Assembly: GCA_905221605.1 (NCBI GenBank)
Contig: CAJNDS010001835.1
Coordinates: forward strand, 458,101 to 494,347
Length of the DNA: 36,247 nt
Direction of reading: 5' to 3'
Origin: Symbiodinium natans
Taxonomy: Eukaryota > Sar > Dinophyceae > Suessiales > Symbiodiniaceae
The notes beneath the pieces are model-generated. The model made no database searches, was not told the DNA's origin, and saw nothing but the letters and a program-made list of their open reading frames with translations. The translations under genes were made by a program, and so were the position numbers. Positions 1 through 8,830 of this stretch are shown piece after piece (the first letter of the stretch is position 1; every line of letters starts with the position of its first letter).

Positions 1-502
1 GCAGAATGCGGCACGAATTAAATGAGCAGCTTGTTTTCTGTTTGCAGAGAACTTTCCAAGCTACACTCGACAAACTTGGCGGCTGTATGCATCCCCTTTT
101 GGCTCCAGATGGCCAATTGGAATAAGCTGATTGCGTCACCAACCGTGCACAGGCCCAATCGCACCCGCCTGGAGTGGCTTTGCACTCAAAGGGGTCCCGT
201 CCTTTCCCCATTGGCACAAAACCGATGGAGGTCCAATTATGGCAAATCAAAAAGCTGCCAATGCACTGTGGTGCTGCCAAAACCAAGGTGGCGCAACTGG
301 CTAGCGTGCCAATGCCCAGGGTGTCCCCCGTGGGGGGGAGAAGAACTATTGGAGCAGCCGGGAGCTGGGACACAAGCAACTGCTGTGAAAATCTGTGTAT
401 AGACACGTCTGCGCGATGCCTTTTTGGCCAAGGCGTGTTCGGCGTGCTTACTGTGTGTCCGGGACGTGCACGTCTTCCCTGAGCAGTCGAGCATGTTTTT
501 CC
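1..502. other. Non-coding, no recognised feature
   Basis: Overlapping short ORFs on both strands show no recognisable domain. I see no RNA gene or clear repeat here except the start of the duplicated block at 503. Confidence 0.4.
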
Positions 503-810
503 TTGCAGAATGAAAGTTTTTTGGTCGGCTTGGACTTTGAACAGCAAAGATATTTAAGCGTGTTGCAGGTCCGGATTAAGTTGCCATGCGCCCAATGAAG
601 AAGAAGATTTTGGGGACGGGCAACGACAGGGTTGTGCACATGGGTTTGGAGTGGGTTTGACCATGTTTTGAAGGGACTGAGAAGAGCAGGTGGGTTTGAG
701 GTGGGTTCAGCGTGGGTTTGGGGTGGGTTTGGCTGGGTTTGACCATGCTTTGAATGGACTGGGGTGGGTTTGACCGTGTTTTGAATGGACTTGGGGTGGG
801 TTGGGTGTGG
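503..810 (+). repeat. Long direct repeat, copy 1
   Basis: This block starts TTGCAGAATGAAAG and runs through AACAGCAAAGATATT, GCGCCCAATGAAGAAGAAG and into the TGGGTTTGACC minisatellite. It is repeated almost base for base at 1500-1823. Differences are a few substitutions, a 2-base indel near GGATTAAG and an extra 'gacgtccccag'-like segment in the second copy. The two copies are about 1 kb apart in the same orientation. Confidence 0.85.
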
Positions 811-1499
811 GTCTCCTCTGTGCAAGTTTCTCTCATGTTGATCACTTCCAGAAAGCTGCCTGCGGAGGTTGTGGTTCTCAATAATTGCTCTTTCCACGTT
901 GAGTGCTTGTCTGTGGGCCAGAGTCGCCTGAGTGTAGCAGTCTGGAAAGCGCCAAAAAGACAAGAATTCGCGGCCCCAAAACTGGGGCCGCCAAACGGCC
1001 CCAATTTTGGGGTCGCAGTTTCACCCCCCCCCAATCTAGTTCCAAATTGTACTGCGGGAGCTGGGTCCATTTCGCGGCCCCATTTTTGGGGCCGCGAGAC
1101 GGCCCGTTTTTTTGGCCCTTGAATTTGAGCCGTGGGCGCAAGCAACCCGATCGCGCCTGCCCTTTTTCTAGTAACTTTGGGCAGCGTCGCGCTGAGCGTG
1201 CGGGGGCTTGTCCGAAGCAGCTGCACGCTCGTCTTTGTAATGCTGCAGTGAGGCAGAACTGCAACTGTGGAGGCCCGTCCTGGCGAAGCCAGAATTGCTT
1301 GTGTTTTGCGGCCCTGAAAGCGGGGCCGCCCGACTTCCCCATAACTTGGGCTTCGTCCTGGCAATGCTGCTGGCCCGCCAGTTGAGCTGCAGGTCTTTGT
1401 TGGTGTTTTCTGTGGATAGGAGTCACGCTTCAAGCTCTGGGGAGTTGACCAACGTGGCCTCAACGTTTTCTGCGGTTGTGCAGAGTCGTTTGCTAGACA
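811..1499. other. Spacer between duplicated blocks with GGCCCC palindromes
   Basis: Non-coding spacer. It contains near-perfect palindromes built from GGCCCC...GGGGCC (970-991, 998-1014, 1074-1095, weaker at 1308-1329) and a C9 run near 1024. Translations such as Gly-Pro-Lys-Thr-Gly come from the palindromes. Confidence 0.6.
970..1095. repeat. Cluster of GC-rich hairpin palindromes
   Basis: Three close inverted repeats: 22 bases at 970-991 with GCGGCCCC and GGGGCCGC arms; GGCCCCAATTTTGGGG at 998-1013; and 22 bases at 1074-1095 with the same GCGGCCCC/GGGGCCGC arms around a T-rich loop. Each could fold into a stem of 7-8 G:C pairs. They may be small foldback elements; function unknown. Confidence 0.7.
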
Positions 1500-1823
1500 T
1501 TGCAGAATGAAAGTTTTTTGGTAGGCTTGGGCTTTGAACAGCAAAGATATTCAAGCGTGTTGCAGGCCCGGATTTTAAGTTGCCATGCGCCCAATGAAGA
1601 AGAAGATTTTGGGGACGGGCGACGTCCCCAGCGACAGGGTTGTGCACATGGGTTTGGAGTGGGTTTGACCATGTTTTGAAGGGACTGAGAATAGCGGGTG
1701 GGTTTGGGGTGGGTTCAGCGTGGGTTTGGGGTGGGTTTGGCTGGGTTTGACCATGCTTTGAATGGACTGGGGTGGGTTTGACCGTGTTTTGAATGGACTC
1801 GGGGTGGGTTGGGCCTGTTTAGA
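1500..1823 (+). repeat. Long direct repeat, copy 2
   Basis: Second copy of the block at 503-810, same orientation, about 95% identical by eye. Because unique flank (TTGCAGAATGAAAG onward) and minisatellite are duplicated together, this is a segmental duplication and not just array expansion. Confidence 0.85.
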
Positions 1824-2075
1824 AGGGGTGCGGGTGGGTGGGGTGGGTTTGACCGTGTTTTGAAGGTGGGATGGCTTTGGGGTGGTTTTGACCATGCTTT
1901 GACGGGGCTGGGATGGGTTTGACCATGTTTTGAAGGCGCTGAGGGTAGCTTCCGGGTGGGCTTGGGGTGGGCTTGGGCGGGTTTGACCATGCTATGAAGG
2001 GGCTGGGTTGGGTGTGACCTCTTTTGAAAGGGTTGGGGTGAGGGGGGGTTGACTGTGTTTTGAAGAGGCTGGGAA

Positions 2076-2480
2076 GGGGGCTTGCGTAGAGTCTTAACAA
2101 AACGGACCAAGGTGGCGAGCTGCCCGCGAACGGCGGAGTCGTTGTGTTCCCGAATTAAAAAACATTGTTTTGTTATTCCGGGAAACCTAGGACTCCACGG
2201 CACTCTATTGGTTAATTGCAATTTGCGAGGACTCCGCCGACTCCGCCGAGGCTTGTCACGCCGACTCCGCCAGAGCTACAGTTGGTGCCCCTCTAATCTT
2301 GATTAGCGACGCCGCGTAAGTGGGCAGGGGTAGAGCTGCGGGAAGAGCACGTGACGATTAGCTGGAAGTGTATAGTAGAAGCAGAAGGCCGTGTGCGCGT
2401 GAGGCTTGCAGCTGTGATTCTGTGACCTCCAAATCTGGGGTCGAAAAATCTAGGCAATTCTGGCTTCGGGTGTGTGGGCC
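2076..2480. other. Non-coding, no recognised feature
   Basis: Moderately GC-rich sequence containing a short CGACTCCGCC direct repeat near 2230-2270. No ORF with a recognisable domain. Confidence 0.4.
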
Positions 2481-2489
2481 TCCCCTGTA

Positions 2490-4125
2490 GTTCTAAAACC
2501 TCTAAACCCTGAACCCTAAAACCAAAACCACAAACCCTAAACCTTAAACCCGCAAAAGCTCAAGAATTGCCAGGTCGTTGGGTTTTAGGGTTTCTTTAGC
2601 AGCGAGAAGGCGTATCTAGCTTTAAGCAATGGCGTATCTAGCTTTAAGCAATGGTGTGAATGGCCAGATGTAGTTCTGGGTCCACTCTAAAAAGGGGTGA
2701 CCGCGCATCTTAACAGGGGGTGGTGCTTGGAGGTAACTGCATACTAGGGTAGCAGGTCATGGTCTTAATGGCAGACATACGATGGCATCAATACTGTCAA
2801 TACTTTGTTAACGAGAAAACAGATTAGCATGTTAACAAGCACAACGAGTTTGAGCAACAACAATATGTTAATTAATGGCTTAATATTCATGTTAACAAAC
2901 AAACAGGTTTTAACAACAACAAACAGCAAGTCAGCTAGTCATCGGCAGTTGCTGGTTCTCCATGCTTTCGGGATGGTGGGTGTGCAGCTGGCCCACAAGT
3001 CCGGAGCACAGAAGAGATGCCATGGGACGTTGCAGTATTTGGGTAAATTTGTGGGGTTGCTTTAAAGTTCGTGTGGGTTGTGACCCAATACCCCCAATCC
3101 CTGACCCTAAGAGCCTTGAACCCTAAAGCGGACCAACAAACAGCCCTTAACAACCCCAAACCTAAAAACAGCACCTTCAGCCCTTAAGAACTCTACCCAA
3201 GCAGGAAGGGCTTTAGAGGTCTCAAAGGGTTTTTGATTTATTTTTTTTTTCGGTTTTTACATCTTGCGGTTCAGGTGTTCAGAGTTTAGACTCTAGCTGT
3301 GGGGTTTCAAGATTTGAAAATACATGGATTTGGGGTGGAGGGCTTGGATCCGGGTTAAGAGCTTGCTTGTTTAACACGATTGAATGTAGAGCCAGATGTA
3401 ACAGGAAGATTTGACCTCAAACAGGTGCACACTTGCTTCTCTTTTTAAAAAGCAGGGTTTTGGAAGTAAAAGCGTGTTTCGGGTTAGAGGCATTTTAAGA
3501 AATGGCCACGTTGCCTCAAGGCCCTCAAGGCCCTTAACGCCCTTAAAACCTTTTAAGACCCTTACCCTAAAACACAAAACCCACTCTGGCATGCCTCTGG
3601 CAACTGCGGAAGGCTTCCGCCGCAGGCTTAAAGAAACCCAACAGGAAGGGTGACCACGTTTTTGGGGGGTATGCAGGGTTTTAGGTTTGTAGGTTTTAGG
3701 TTTTAAGGTTTTAGGTTTCGAGTTCAGTATTGGGGCACGCAATTGAGTTAACCGTTTTTGAGGCCGAATTGTGGCCAAGCTAGAAGCTAGAAAACCCACA
3801 GCTTAAACCAACTCCGTGTGGAAGGTGCTGCCTGCTTATTGGCATGTTCTGCGTAATGTGTGTTATCCGGCAGCTAGTGCAGAATAAGTCAACCACCTTG
3901 TCAAACAGAAGGGATGCTGCTTGCTTCTGCTTTTGTTGGAAGGTACTTGGACCACCTTTTTTGAACCATGTTGGAACCCCTGTCAATTTAATGAGTATTC
4001 TTTCTTAACCCAAAATCCAAAACCCTCAACCCATGCGGTTCTTGAAGGTTCTTAGGTTTATAGAAAGAGTTACACCCGCATCCCCCAAAACCCCAAAAAC
4101 CCCCCTAAACCCTAAATACCTTAAG
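2490..4125. repeat. Degenerate telomere-like (CCCTAAA) sequence
   Basis: Scattered CCCTAAA/CCCTAAAA/CCTTAAAC motifs on the + strand (about 2500-2560, 3105-3190, 3540-3560, 4075-4135) and TTTAGGG/TTTTAGGTTTT motifs (about 2580-2600, 3670-3720). The dinoflagellate telomere repeat is known to be the plant type, TTTAGGG. The copies are isolated and mutated and the strand changes, so this is interstitial relic sequence and not an active telomere. There is also an AT-rich part with repeated GTTAACAA near 2805-2925. No gene is visible. Confidence 0.6.
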
Positions 4126-4134
4126 GTTCCTGCA

Positions 4135-5115
4135 TAGAAGTACCCGTGCCCGAAACGAAATTCTGAGCTCTTTCCAGCATTGGGTTCTCTGCGGAGGATT
4201 CCACAGCCTCGGCGACTCCTGCACTCTGCGGCAGTAGTGAGCATGCAACCTCCGCTCCATGACATAAGATCGTGTCACACCATAGTTTCGCTAAGGCAGC
4301 AAGGCTTGCTGACATCGCCAACGGGGCGCCTTGAAGAGGGGAAACGTTGTCCTTTGCTGCCTCAGCAGGTCGTCAAGACTTCAAAGACAAACTGAAGGCG
4401 CAGGCAGAAATGCTGCCATTGTTGCAAAGTATTGCAAGCTTGCAAGTCTTGCGCGTGCCGTGTAGTGCAGCTGCCAAGACACGTGAGCAAGCTGTATGCT
4501 TTGATCATCAAGCCATACGGTCCGATCTTAGCGGATTTTTTTAGTTTACGGAGTTTGTTTTGCGGCGCGCTGCGATGCCAGAGCTTCAGATGCAGTATGG
4601 CTTTGCAATGGAGTTGAATCACCAGCAACATCCTTGCCCGCAAGCTGAGCTTGCAACCAAGTATCGCGATAGTTCACCTGCGAGAGCCGAAAAGCTTCGC
4701 TTCTGCATCGCGGCCTGCTGGTGTGGGCAACACTATCGTCGTGGAACATCACACACAACGTGTTGTGCAACAAGTGTCTTGGCGGGCTTGCCCGTCGCCC
4801 TGTTCGGCTTGTGTTTTTTTTGCATCGGGACGTACAGCTGTGCACCAACAGTGTGTGGCACTTGCGCGTGTTGCCTCCGTTGCCTCACAATCCAGGCCCG
4901 CGCAGATTGAGGTGGGAAGAATTGTAGACGCTGTGGTGTGTAGTTCCAACAGTGCCTTGAAGGTTATGCTTGCACTGGCGAGGCCAGCCCACACGATGAG
5001 CAGCGTGACACAGTCGTCCAGTCAGGCTGGCAACGGCACAGCCTTCGTGAAAGTGTTTTGTTGCGTTCGCCCGTCGTTCCCTTCGGCTTGGCACTTGTGA
5101 GTGTTGCCTCTGTTG
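4135..5115. other. Non-coding, no recognised feature
   Basis: Mixed-composition sequence with short overlapping ORFs in all frames and none convincing. A partial internal repeat is present: 'gtgttgcctc(t/c)gttgcctca' occurs at about 4867 and again at 5101, each after a CGCCCGTCG(C/T)(T/C)C-like segment. Confidence 0.4.
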
Positions 5116-5128
5116 CCTCACGTCCGCG

Positions 5129-5365
5129 GCGTACTACATGTGTACTACAAAAGTCGACTTTCCAGCCACGGAAGCTCCGGGCGTCCGCAACGTACTACAT
5201 CTGTACTACGAAAGTCGACTTTCCAGCCACGGAAGTCCCCGGCGTACTACGTCTGTACTACAAAAGTCGACTTTCCAGCCACGGTCGGAGTACTACAGAG
5301 GAGAATTTTCACAGCCCAAAAAAGCACACCGGCCCTGCATGCACAGTACTACTTTTGTACTACAA
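5129..5365 (+). repeat. GTACTAC / AAAGTCGACTTT tandem array
   Basis: Three tandem units (starts 5131, 5192, 5244; spacing 61 and 52) followed by decayed units at 5290 and 5346. Each full unit contains a doubled GTACTAC separated by 4 bases, then the perfect 12-base palindrome AAAGTCGACTTT (5150-5161, 5211-5222, 5263-5274), then CCAGCCACGG. The last two copies keep GTACTAC but lose the palindrome. Confidence 0.9.
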
Positions 5366-5384
5366 AGCACGTTTTCGGTCACAA

Positions 5385-5520
5385 AGAAAACGCAAAAACA
5401 CGACGGTTTTGGCACCGCGACCACGCGAAAACCCGCAGAGGGGTTGCGTTTGTATGTCAAAAAACGCACAAACACGACGGTTTTGGCACTGCGCCAACGC
5501 CGAAGGGCGGAGCGGGCGGA
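5385..5520 (-). repeat. ACAACCCTCTGCGGGT repeat family, minus orientation
   Basis: Two units containing AACACGACGGTTTTGGCAC. The reverse complement matches the units at 7236-7400 (CTCTGCGGGT, GCGTGGT(T/C)GCGGTGC(T/C)AAAACC, CGTCGTGTTT). The downstream edge runs into GGGCGGAGCGGGCGGAGCG, a short GGGCGGAGC tandem. Confidence 0.75.
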
Positions 5521-5559
5521 GCGCGGAGGGCCCGGGCCTTTAAAGTCACCTGAGAAGCC

Positions 5560-6225
5560 ACATCCATGGGCCGTGGACCATGAGCCAATGGGGCCAGGAG
5601 CCATGGGTCCAGTGGGGGGCGGGGTGCGTGTTGGGTGGGGGTGGGGGTTGGAAGTGTGGGTGCGAGGGGGTGGGGGTGGGGGGTTGGGGGTTGGGGGTGG
5701 CAGGGTGCATGCGGGGTGGGGGGCAAGGGGGGGGAGCATTGGCAGCCATGCAGGTCGAGGGATGAAGAATGGGACCAGGAGCCATGGGTCCATGAGAAGC
5801 ATGGCGTGGTGCGTGGGGAACTTGGGCAAGGGGGGGGAGTATGCGGAGCGGGAAGGGCGGATGGGCGGGGGTGCGTGGGTGGTGGGGGTAGGGCAAGCGG
5901 GCCAAGCGGGGGAGGAGGTCGAGGGGATGGAGAGTGGGAGCATGGGCCAAGGGGGGAGTAGGCGGAGCTGGAAGGGCGGAGGGCGGAGCGGGCCGGGTGG
6001 GGGGGAGCCATGGGGTCAGGAGCCATGGGTCCATGACAAGCATGGGCGGCGGGGCAGTGCGGGGTGGGGGTGGGGGTTGGGGGTGGGGGTGGAGCAGGGG
6101 CCAGAAACAGGACCAGCGTTGGCAGCCATGCAGGTCGAGGGATGAAGAATGGAGGAGCCACGGGCCCATGACAAGCATGGCGGGGTGCGTGGGGGGCTTG
6201 GGCATGGGGTTCGTCAGCCACAGCT
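5560..6225 (+). repeat. G-rich duplicated block, G-quadruplex potential
   Basis: The + strand is extremely G-rich, with long GGGTGGGGGTGGGGG runs (for example 5635-5740 and 6060-6095). Within it a module is repeated: CAGGAGCCATGGGTCC near 5596, 5777 and 6016, with a variant near 6156, usually followed by ATGA(C/G)AAGCATGG. A longer piece, TTGGCAGCCATGCAGGTCG through GGGATGAAGAATGG, is repeated at about 5737 and 6118. Gly- and Pro-rich ORFs on both strands are by-products of this composition. Confidence 0.8.
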
Positions 6226-6389
6226 TCCGCCGCGTGCGACTCCACTGCATTTGCGACCCGTCCAGGCGACATTGCTCTGGAACGACGTGCAATCACGGGC
6301 GTGCGGGAGATGTCACGAGGCATCTTGGCGACAGTAATGCTGACCCGTACTTATTATCCCGCTGCGGGAGCGGCACGCAAGAGTCAGAG

Positions 6390-7080
6390 CCTCCAGCAAC
6401 TCAGGCAGAGGTTGACCAGAAAACCATGGCGCGAGAAGCACCACATCCCAAGTTTGCACAGACAGAAGGCCGGCATCACCGGAGGACGAGCAAGAAGGCT
6501 GACTGGCGAAGGCCGAGGATGGCGCTTGACTGACTCAAGTGGAAGCCATGGAGTATGCTTGCCTACCCAAGCGATTTCCCTGGAGGCTTGCCGAAGAGTA
6601 CTACGGTCCCGACGACTCGAGCACAAGCTCTGCTGACCGCACCGGAAAGGCGGCAGCGCCGTGCCCGCTGCAGTTCCGGATACGTGCCTTGCCTCTTGCG
6701 CCTCGCTGCCGCGGCGACGCAGTGGCCAGGCTCGACGTCAGCCCGTGGGTGGTGTTCCCCTGCGCGTCAGCGGCGACACAAGGGTGGTATCGAGGGCGAG
6801 TCGCGCACCGTGCCACAGGGGGAGCCCGTTGGCGACCACTTCAATCCGCCGGTCATCGGCGACGGGCACGTCAATGTTCATGTCCGCGACACGCACATTC
6901 CTCGCAACGCGAGCCCCGCCCTCATGGCAAACGCGCGCGACCGCTCGTTCGAGCGGCGCGGCGAGGACCCCGACGTGGCGCAGGCAGCCCGGTGATCGCC
7001 AAAAGGGTCCAGCCTACCCCCACAGCTGCAGGATCAGGGGCGAGTTGGAGGGCCAGGCGCAGCCGCCGGAGTAGAAGGAC
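6390..7080 (+). pseudogene. GC-rich degenerate ORF, function unknown
   Basis: I do not recognise a domain. The frame with codons starting at multiples of 3 is open from about 5934 to 6533 and, after a stop, from 6555 to 6995. Its last part (about 6795-6995) has high G/C at third positions and a balanced, gene-like composition (Gly-Asp-Gly-His-Val-Asn-Val-His-Val-Arg...). The two adjacent frames are also open, a normal by-product of GC-rich DNA, so the correct frame is uncertain. It lies between two oppositely oriented copies of the 7.2 kb repeat and just upstream of a LINE. It could be remains of a mobile element or of a host exon; evidence is weak. Confidence 0.25.
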
Positions 7081-7229
7081 ACGGAACTAGGCAGTGGGTA
7101 TGCGCACGGCCTCGTGGGTGGGCGAGACGGTGAAATCACGAGCGGAGTGAGGCCCTGCTTGCGAGAGCAGCAGCGCGCGGGACGCAGGTGGAATGTCAGA
7201 AAGGTGCGTCTCGCACGCGCGCTCATTTG

Positions 7230-7400
7230 CTGGACGCGGACAACCCTCTGCGGGTTTCGGCGTGGTTGCGGTGCTAAAACCGTCGTGTTTGCACGTTTCG
7301 TTCTGTGCGCGGACAACCCTCTGCGGGTAATCGCGGGCGTGCTAAAACCATCGTTTTTTGCACATTTTTCGTGCGCGCGACAACCCTCTGCGGGTTTGCA
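7230..7400 (+). repeat. ACAACCCTCTGCGGGT tandem repeat, plus orientation
   Basis: Three units: (GCG)GACAACCCTCTGCGGGT at 7236-7255, 7309-7328 and about 7376-7395, spaced 73 and about 67 bases. Between them is GGTGCTAAAACC(G/A)TCGT followed by TTTGCAC-like sequence. The array ends just before the zinc-finger ORF of the LINE. Inverted relatives lie at 5385-5520. Confidence 0.8.
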
Positions 7401-7829
7401 GCAGTGGGTTCAGTACGGGGGGATCATGCACAAGTAGCATCCACTTGCCCAATTTGTTGTGATGAGCTTGGTGGAAACTTGCCGGTTTGGAATTGGCCAT
7501 GTGCATGCGGGGTGACAATGCATCTGAACTGCGCAGTTCAATTGCGCCTGACTCAGAGAAGCCCTGCGTGCCCACAATGTCGTGGCGTATGGCCGGGCGC
7601 AAGTGCTGACAATCAACTGGAGGTTGCATGTCGGGACCGTGGCGTGCCAATTGAGCGAAATTGGCAAGCAGGCCCGCTACTTGGCCATCATTCTGAAGAA
7701 CCGCCAATGCCCGCCGAACCTCTTGATCCTGTTTTGCTTTGCTGTGAACGCTTGTTTACGCTTGGTATACCAGCAGGGAGCCGCCGCATGACGTGGGCTC
7801 CGCAGCACATATTTGAACCCGATGCTTAA
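7305..7829 (+). CDS. RING-CH-like zinc-finger ORF at LINE 5' end
   Basis: ORF of up to 174 aa; the useful part starts near 7430. It has a Cys/His set of the C4HC3 kind: CPIC (7446-7457), then about 12 residues later Cys-Ala-Cys, His after four residues, Cys after two, then CPQC. This order (C-x2-C ... C-x-C-x4-H-x2-C ... C-x2-C) resembles RING-CH/PHD fingers. Such domains bind zinc and often recruit ubiquitin-conjugating enzymes; the role here is inferred only. It sits 5' of the endonuclease/RT region in the same orientation and in the usual place for a LINE accessory ORF. The first ~40 residues translate the 7.2 kb repeat and may not belong. Confidence 0.6.
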   Translation: MRGQPSAGNRGRAKTIVFCTFFVRATTLCGFAAVGSVRGDHAQVASTCPICCDELGGNLPVWNWPCACGVTMHLNCAVQLRLTQRSPACPQCRGVWPGASADNQLEVACRDRGVPIERNWQAGPLLGHHSEEPPMPAEPLDPVLLCCERLFTLGIPAGSRRMTWAPQHIFEPDA

Positions 7830-7853
7830 GGATGTCGTCGGCTTGTTGGTTGG

Positions 7854-8198
7854 ATGGGTGACTGGGTTTGTAGCTGTTGTGGTCGCACGTGTGGTCAGGA
7901 CAATGCCATAGTGCGACAGCTGAGGGATATGCACTCCTGTGGCATGGGTACGCGGTGTCGCTTGAGTATTGACTTTGCGCAGGGAACCTTTACTTGGATG
8001 TGTGGTCTTTCAGGCCCCTTGCCCATCGATAATCCACAAGAGAATGCGCCTGTGCATGTTGGGCCCCCCCCCCAAACTTTGGTTCAACATGGCGTCAATG
8101 CGACCACTTACTTTTCCGGATTGCCCCCGCTCGTCAATGATGAGTCGACAAACTCATTCCTATACTGCCCGTTGCTTCTTCATGCTGGGCAGCTTTGA
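7854..8198 (+). CDS. Cys-rich ORF of LINE 5' region
   Basis: A 114-aa ORF in the same frame as the RING-like ORF, separated from it by one stop and 24 bases, so it could once have been one protein. The N-terminus has a dense Cys set (WVCSCCGRTC, then HSCGMGTRC) that could form a second zinc site. The rest (residues about 45-114) is not recognisable. The reading frame then seems to pass to the frame open at 8387-8830. Confidence 0.45.
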   Translation: MGDWVCSCCGRTCGQDNAIVRQLRDMHSCGMGTRCRLSIDFAQGTFTWMCGLSGPLPIDNPQENAPVHVGPPPQTLVQHGVNATTYFSGLPPLVNDESTNSFLYCPLLLHAGQL

Positions 8199-8299
8199 CA
8201 GCCTGAAGCTGCAGAGGCTTGGGCTGGAGCGATCCCTTGGTTTGCTAATGCGTGTCATCACCTTGCTGCGCACACTGTTAGCTTGAGGTTTCTCTGTCG

Positions 8300-8830
8300 C
8301 GCGTACGCCGAGTTGTTGCACGTGTCGATGGTGCAGCATTTCAACACTATTTCAACCAAACCGGTGATGCTGCTGCAGCACAATACTTGAGTGAAGCAAG
8401 TGCTGCTCAGCCAGATCTGGATGCCACACTGGGGGTCATCCTTCCGGGCGTCGTTGACCGTCATGGTCATATCCCGAATCAGCTGCAAGACTTCTTGTTG
8501 CAAGTTTTTGGTGGTTACCGCTTGGCTTCAGCGTTGGATGCTGCGGCAACCCACTTTCGAAATCATGGTGGTTGGCCGCCATCCTTGCCTGCGTATGATG
8601 ATGCAGATGCGCCCGCTCATGAACACCGCGTTATGCCGTCTGGTCCCAATAACGCGTTCCTTCCCGTCAGTCCTCTCCGCCTGACTTACGACTTCGGTGC
8701 GCCTGCACAGCCTCTTGGAACCGGCCCCAGACGTTTGTCGCGCACGTCGTCTGAGCCGCCACCATTTGCACGCGGAAGCTTGGGCAGTCAACGGGGGTCC
8801 CTTGCCAGTCGATCAGCCGTATCAGTATGA
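8300..8830 (+). pseudogene. LINE segment of unknown function before endonuclease
   Basis: The frame open upstream of and through 8387-8830 reads ...DGAAFQHYFNQTGDAAAAQ... and continues as an acidic, helix-prone segment, followed by a Ser/Arg/Pro-rich tail that overlaps the endonuclease frame from 8697. The coding signal passes from this frame to the endonuclease frame somewhere in 8650-8740, implying another frame change. No family assigned. Confidence 0.4.

Larger units (their letters stand above)
640..2075 (+). repeat. TGGGTTTGACCATG minisatellite (interrupted)
   Basis: Many imperfect units built on 'ggTGGGTTTGACCATGtTTTGAAtGGACTgg', about 30-45 bases each, occur at 640-820 and 1640-2075. 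Variants include CCGTG for CCATG and GGGGTGGGTTTGG spacers. The strand is G/T-rich and C-poor. Long ORFs on the opposite strand here, rich in Pro, Thr and Lys, are simply this repeat translated and are not listed as genes. Confidence 0.85.

Noticed and set aside
448-2221. Long minus-strand Pro/Thr/Lys/His-rich ORFs (up to 322 aa)
   Set aside because: They translate the TGGGTTTGACC minisatellite and palindromes; composition follows the repeat and no domain is present.
5293-6323. Gly-rich (+) and Pro/His-rich (-) ORFs up to 335 aa
   Set aside because: Open in several frames because of G-richness; direct products of the repeated block.
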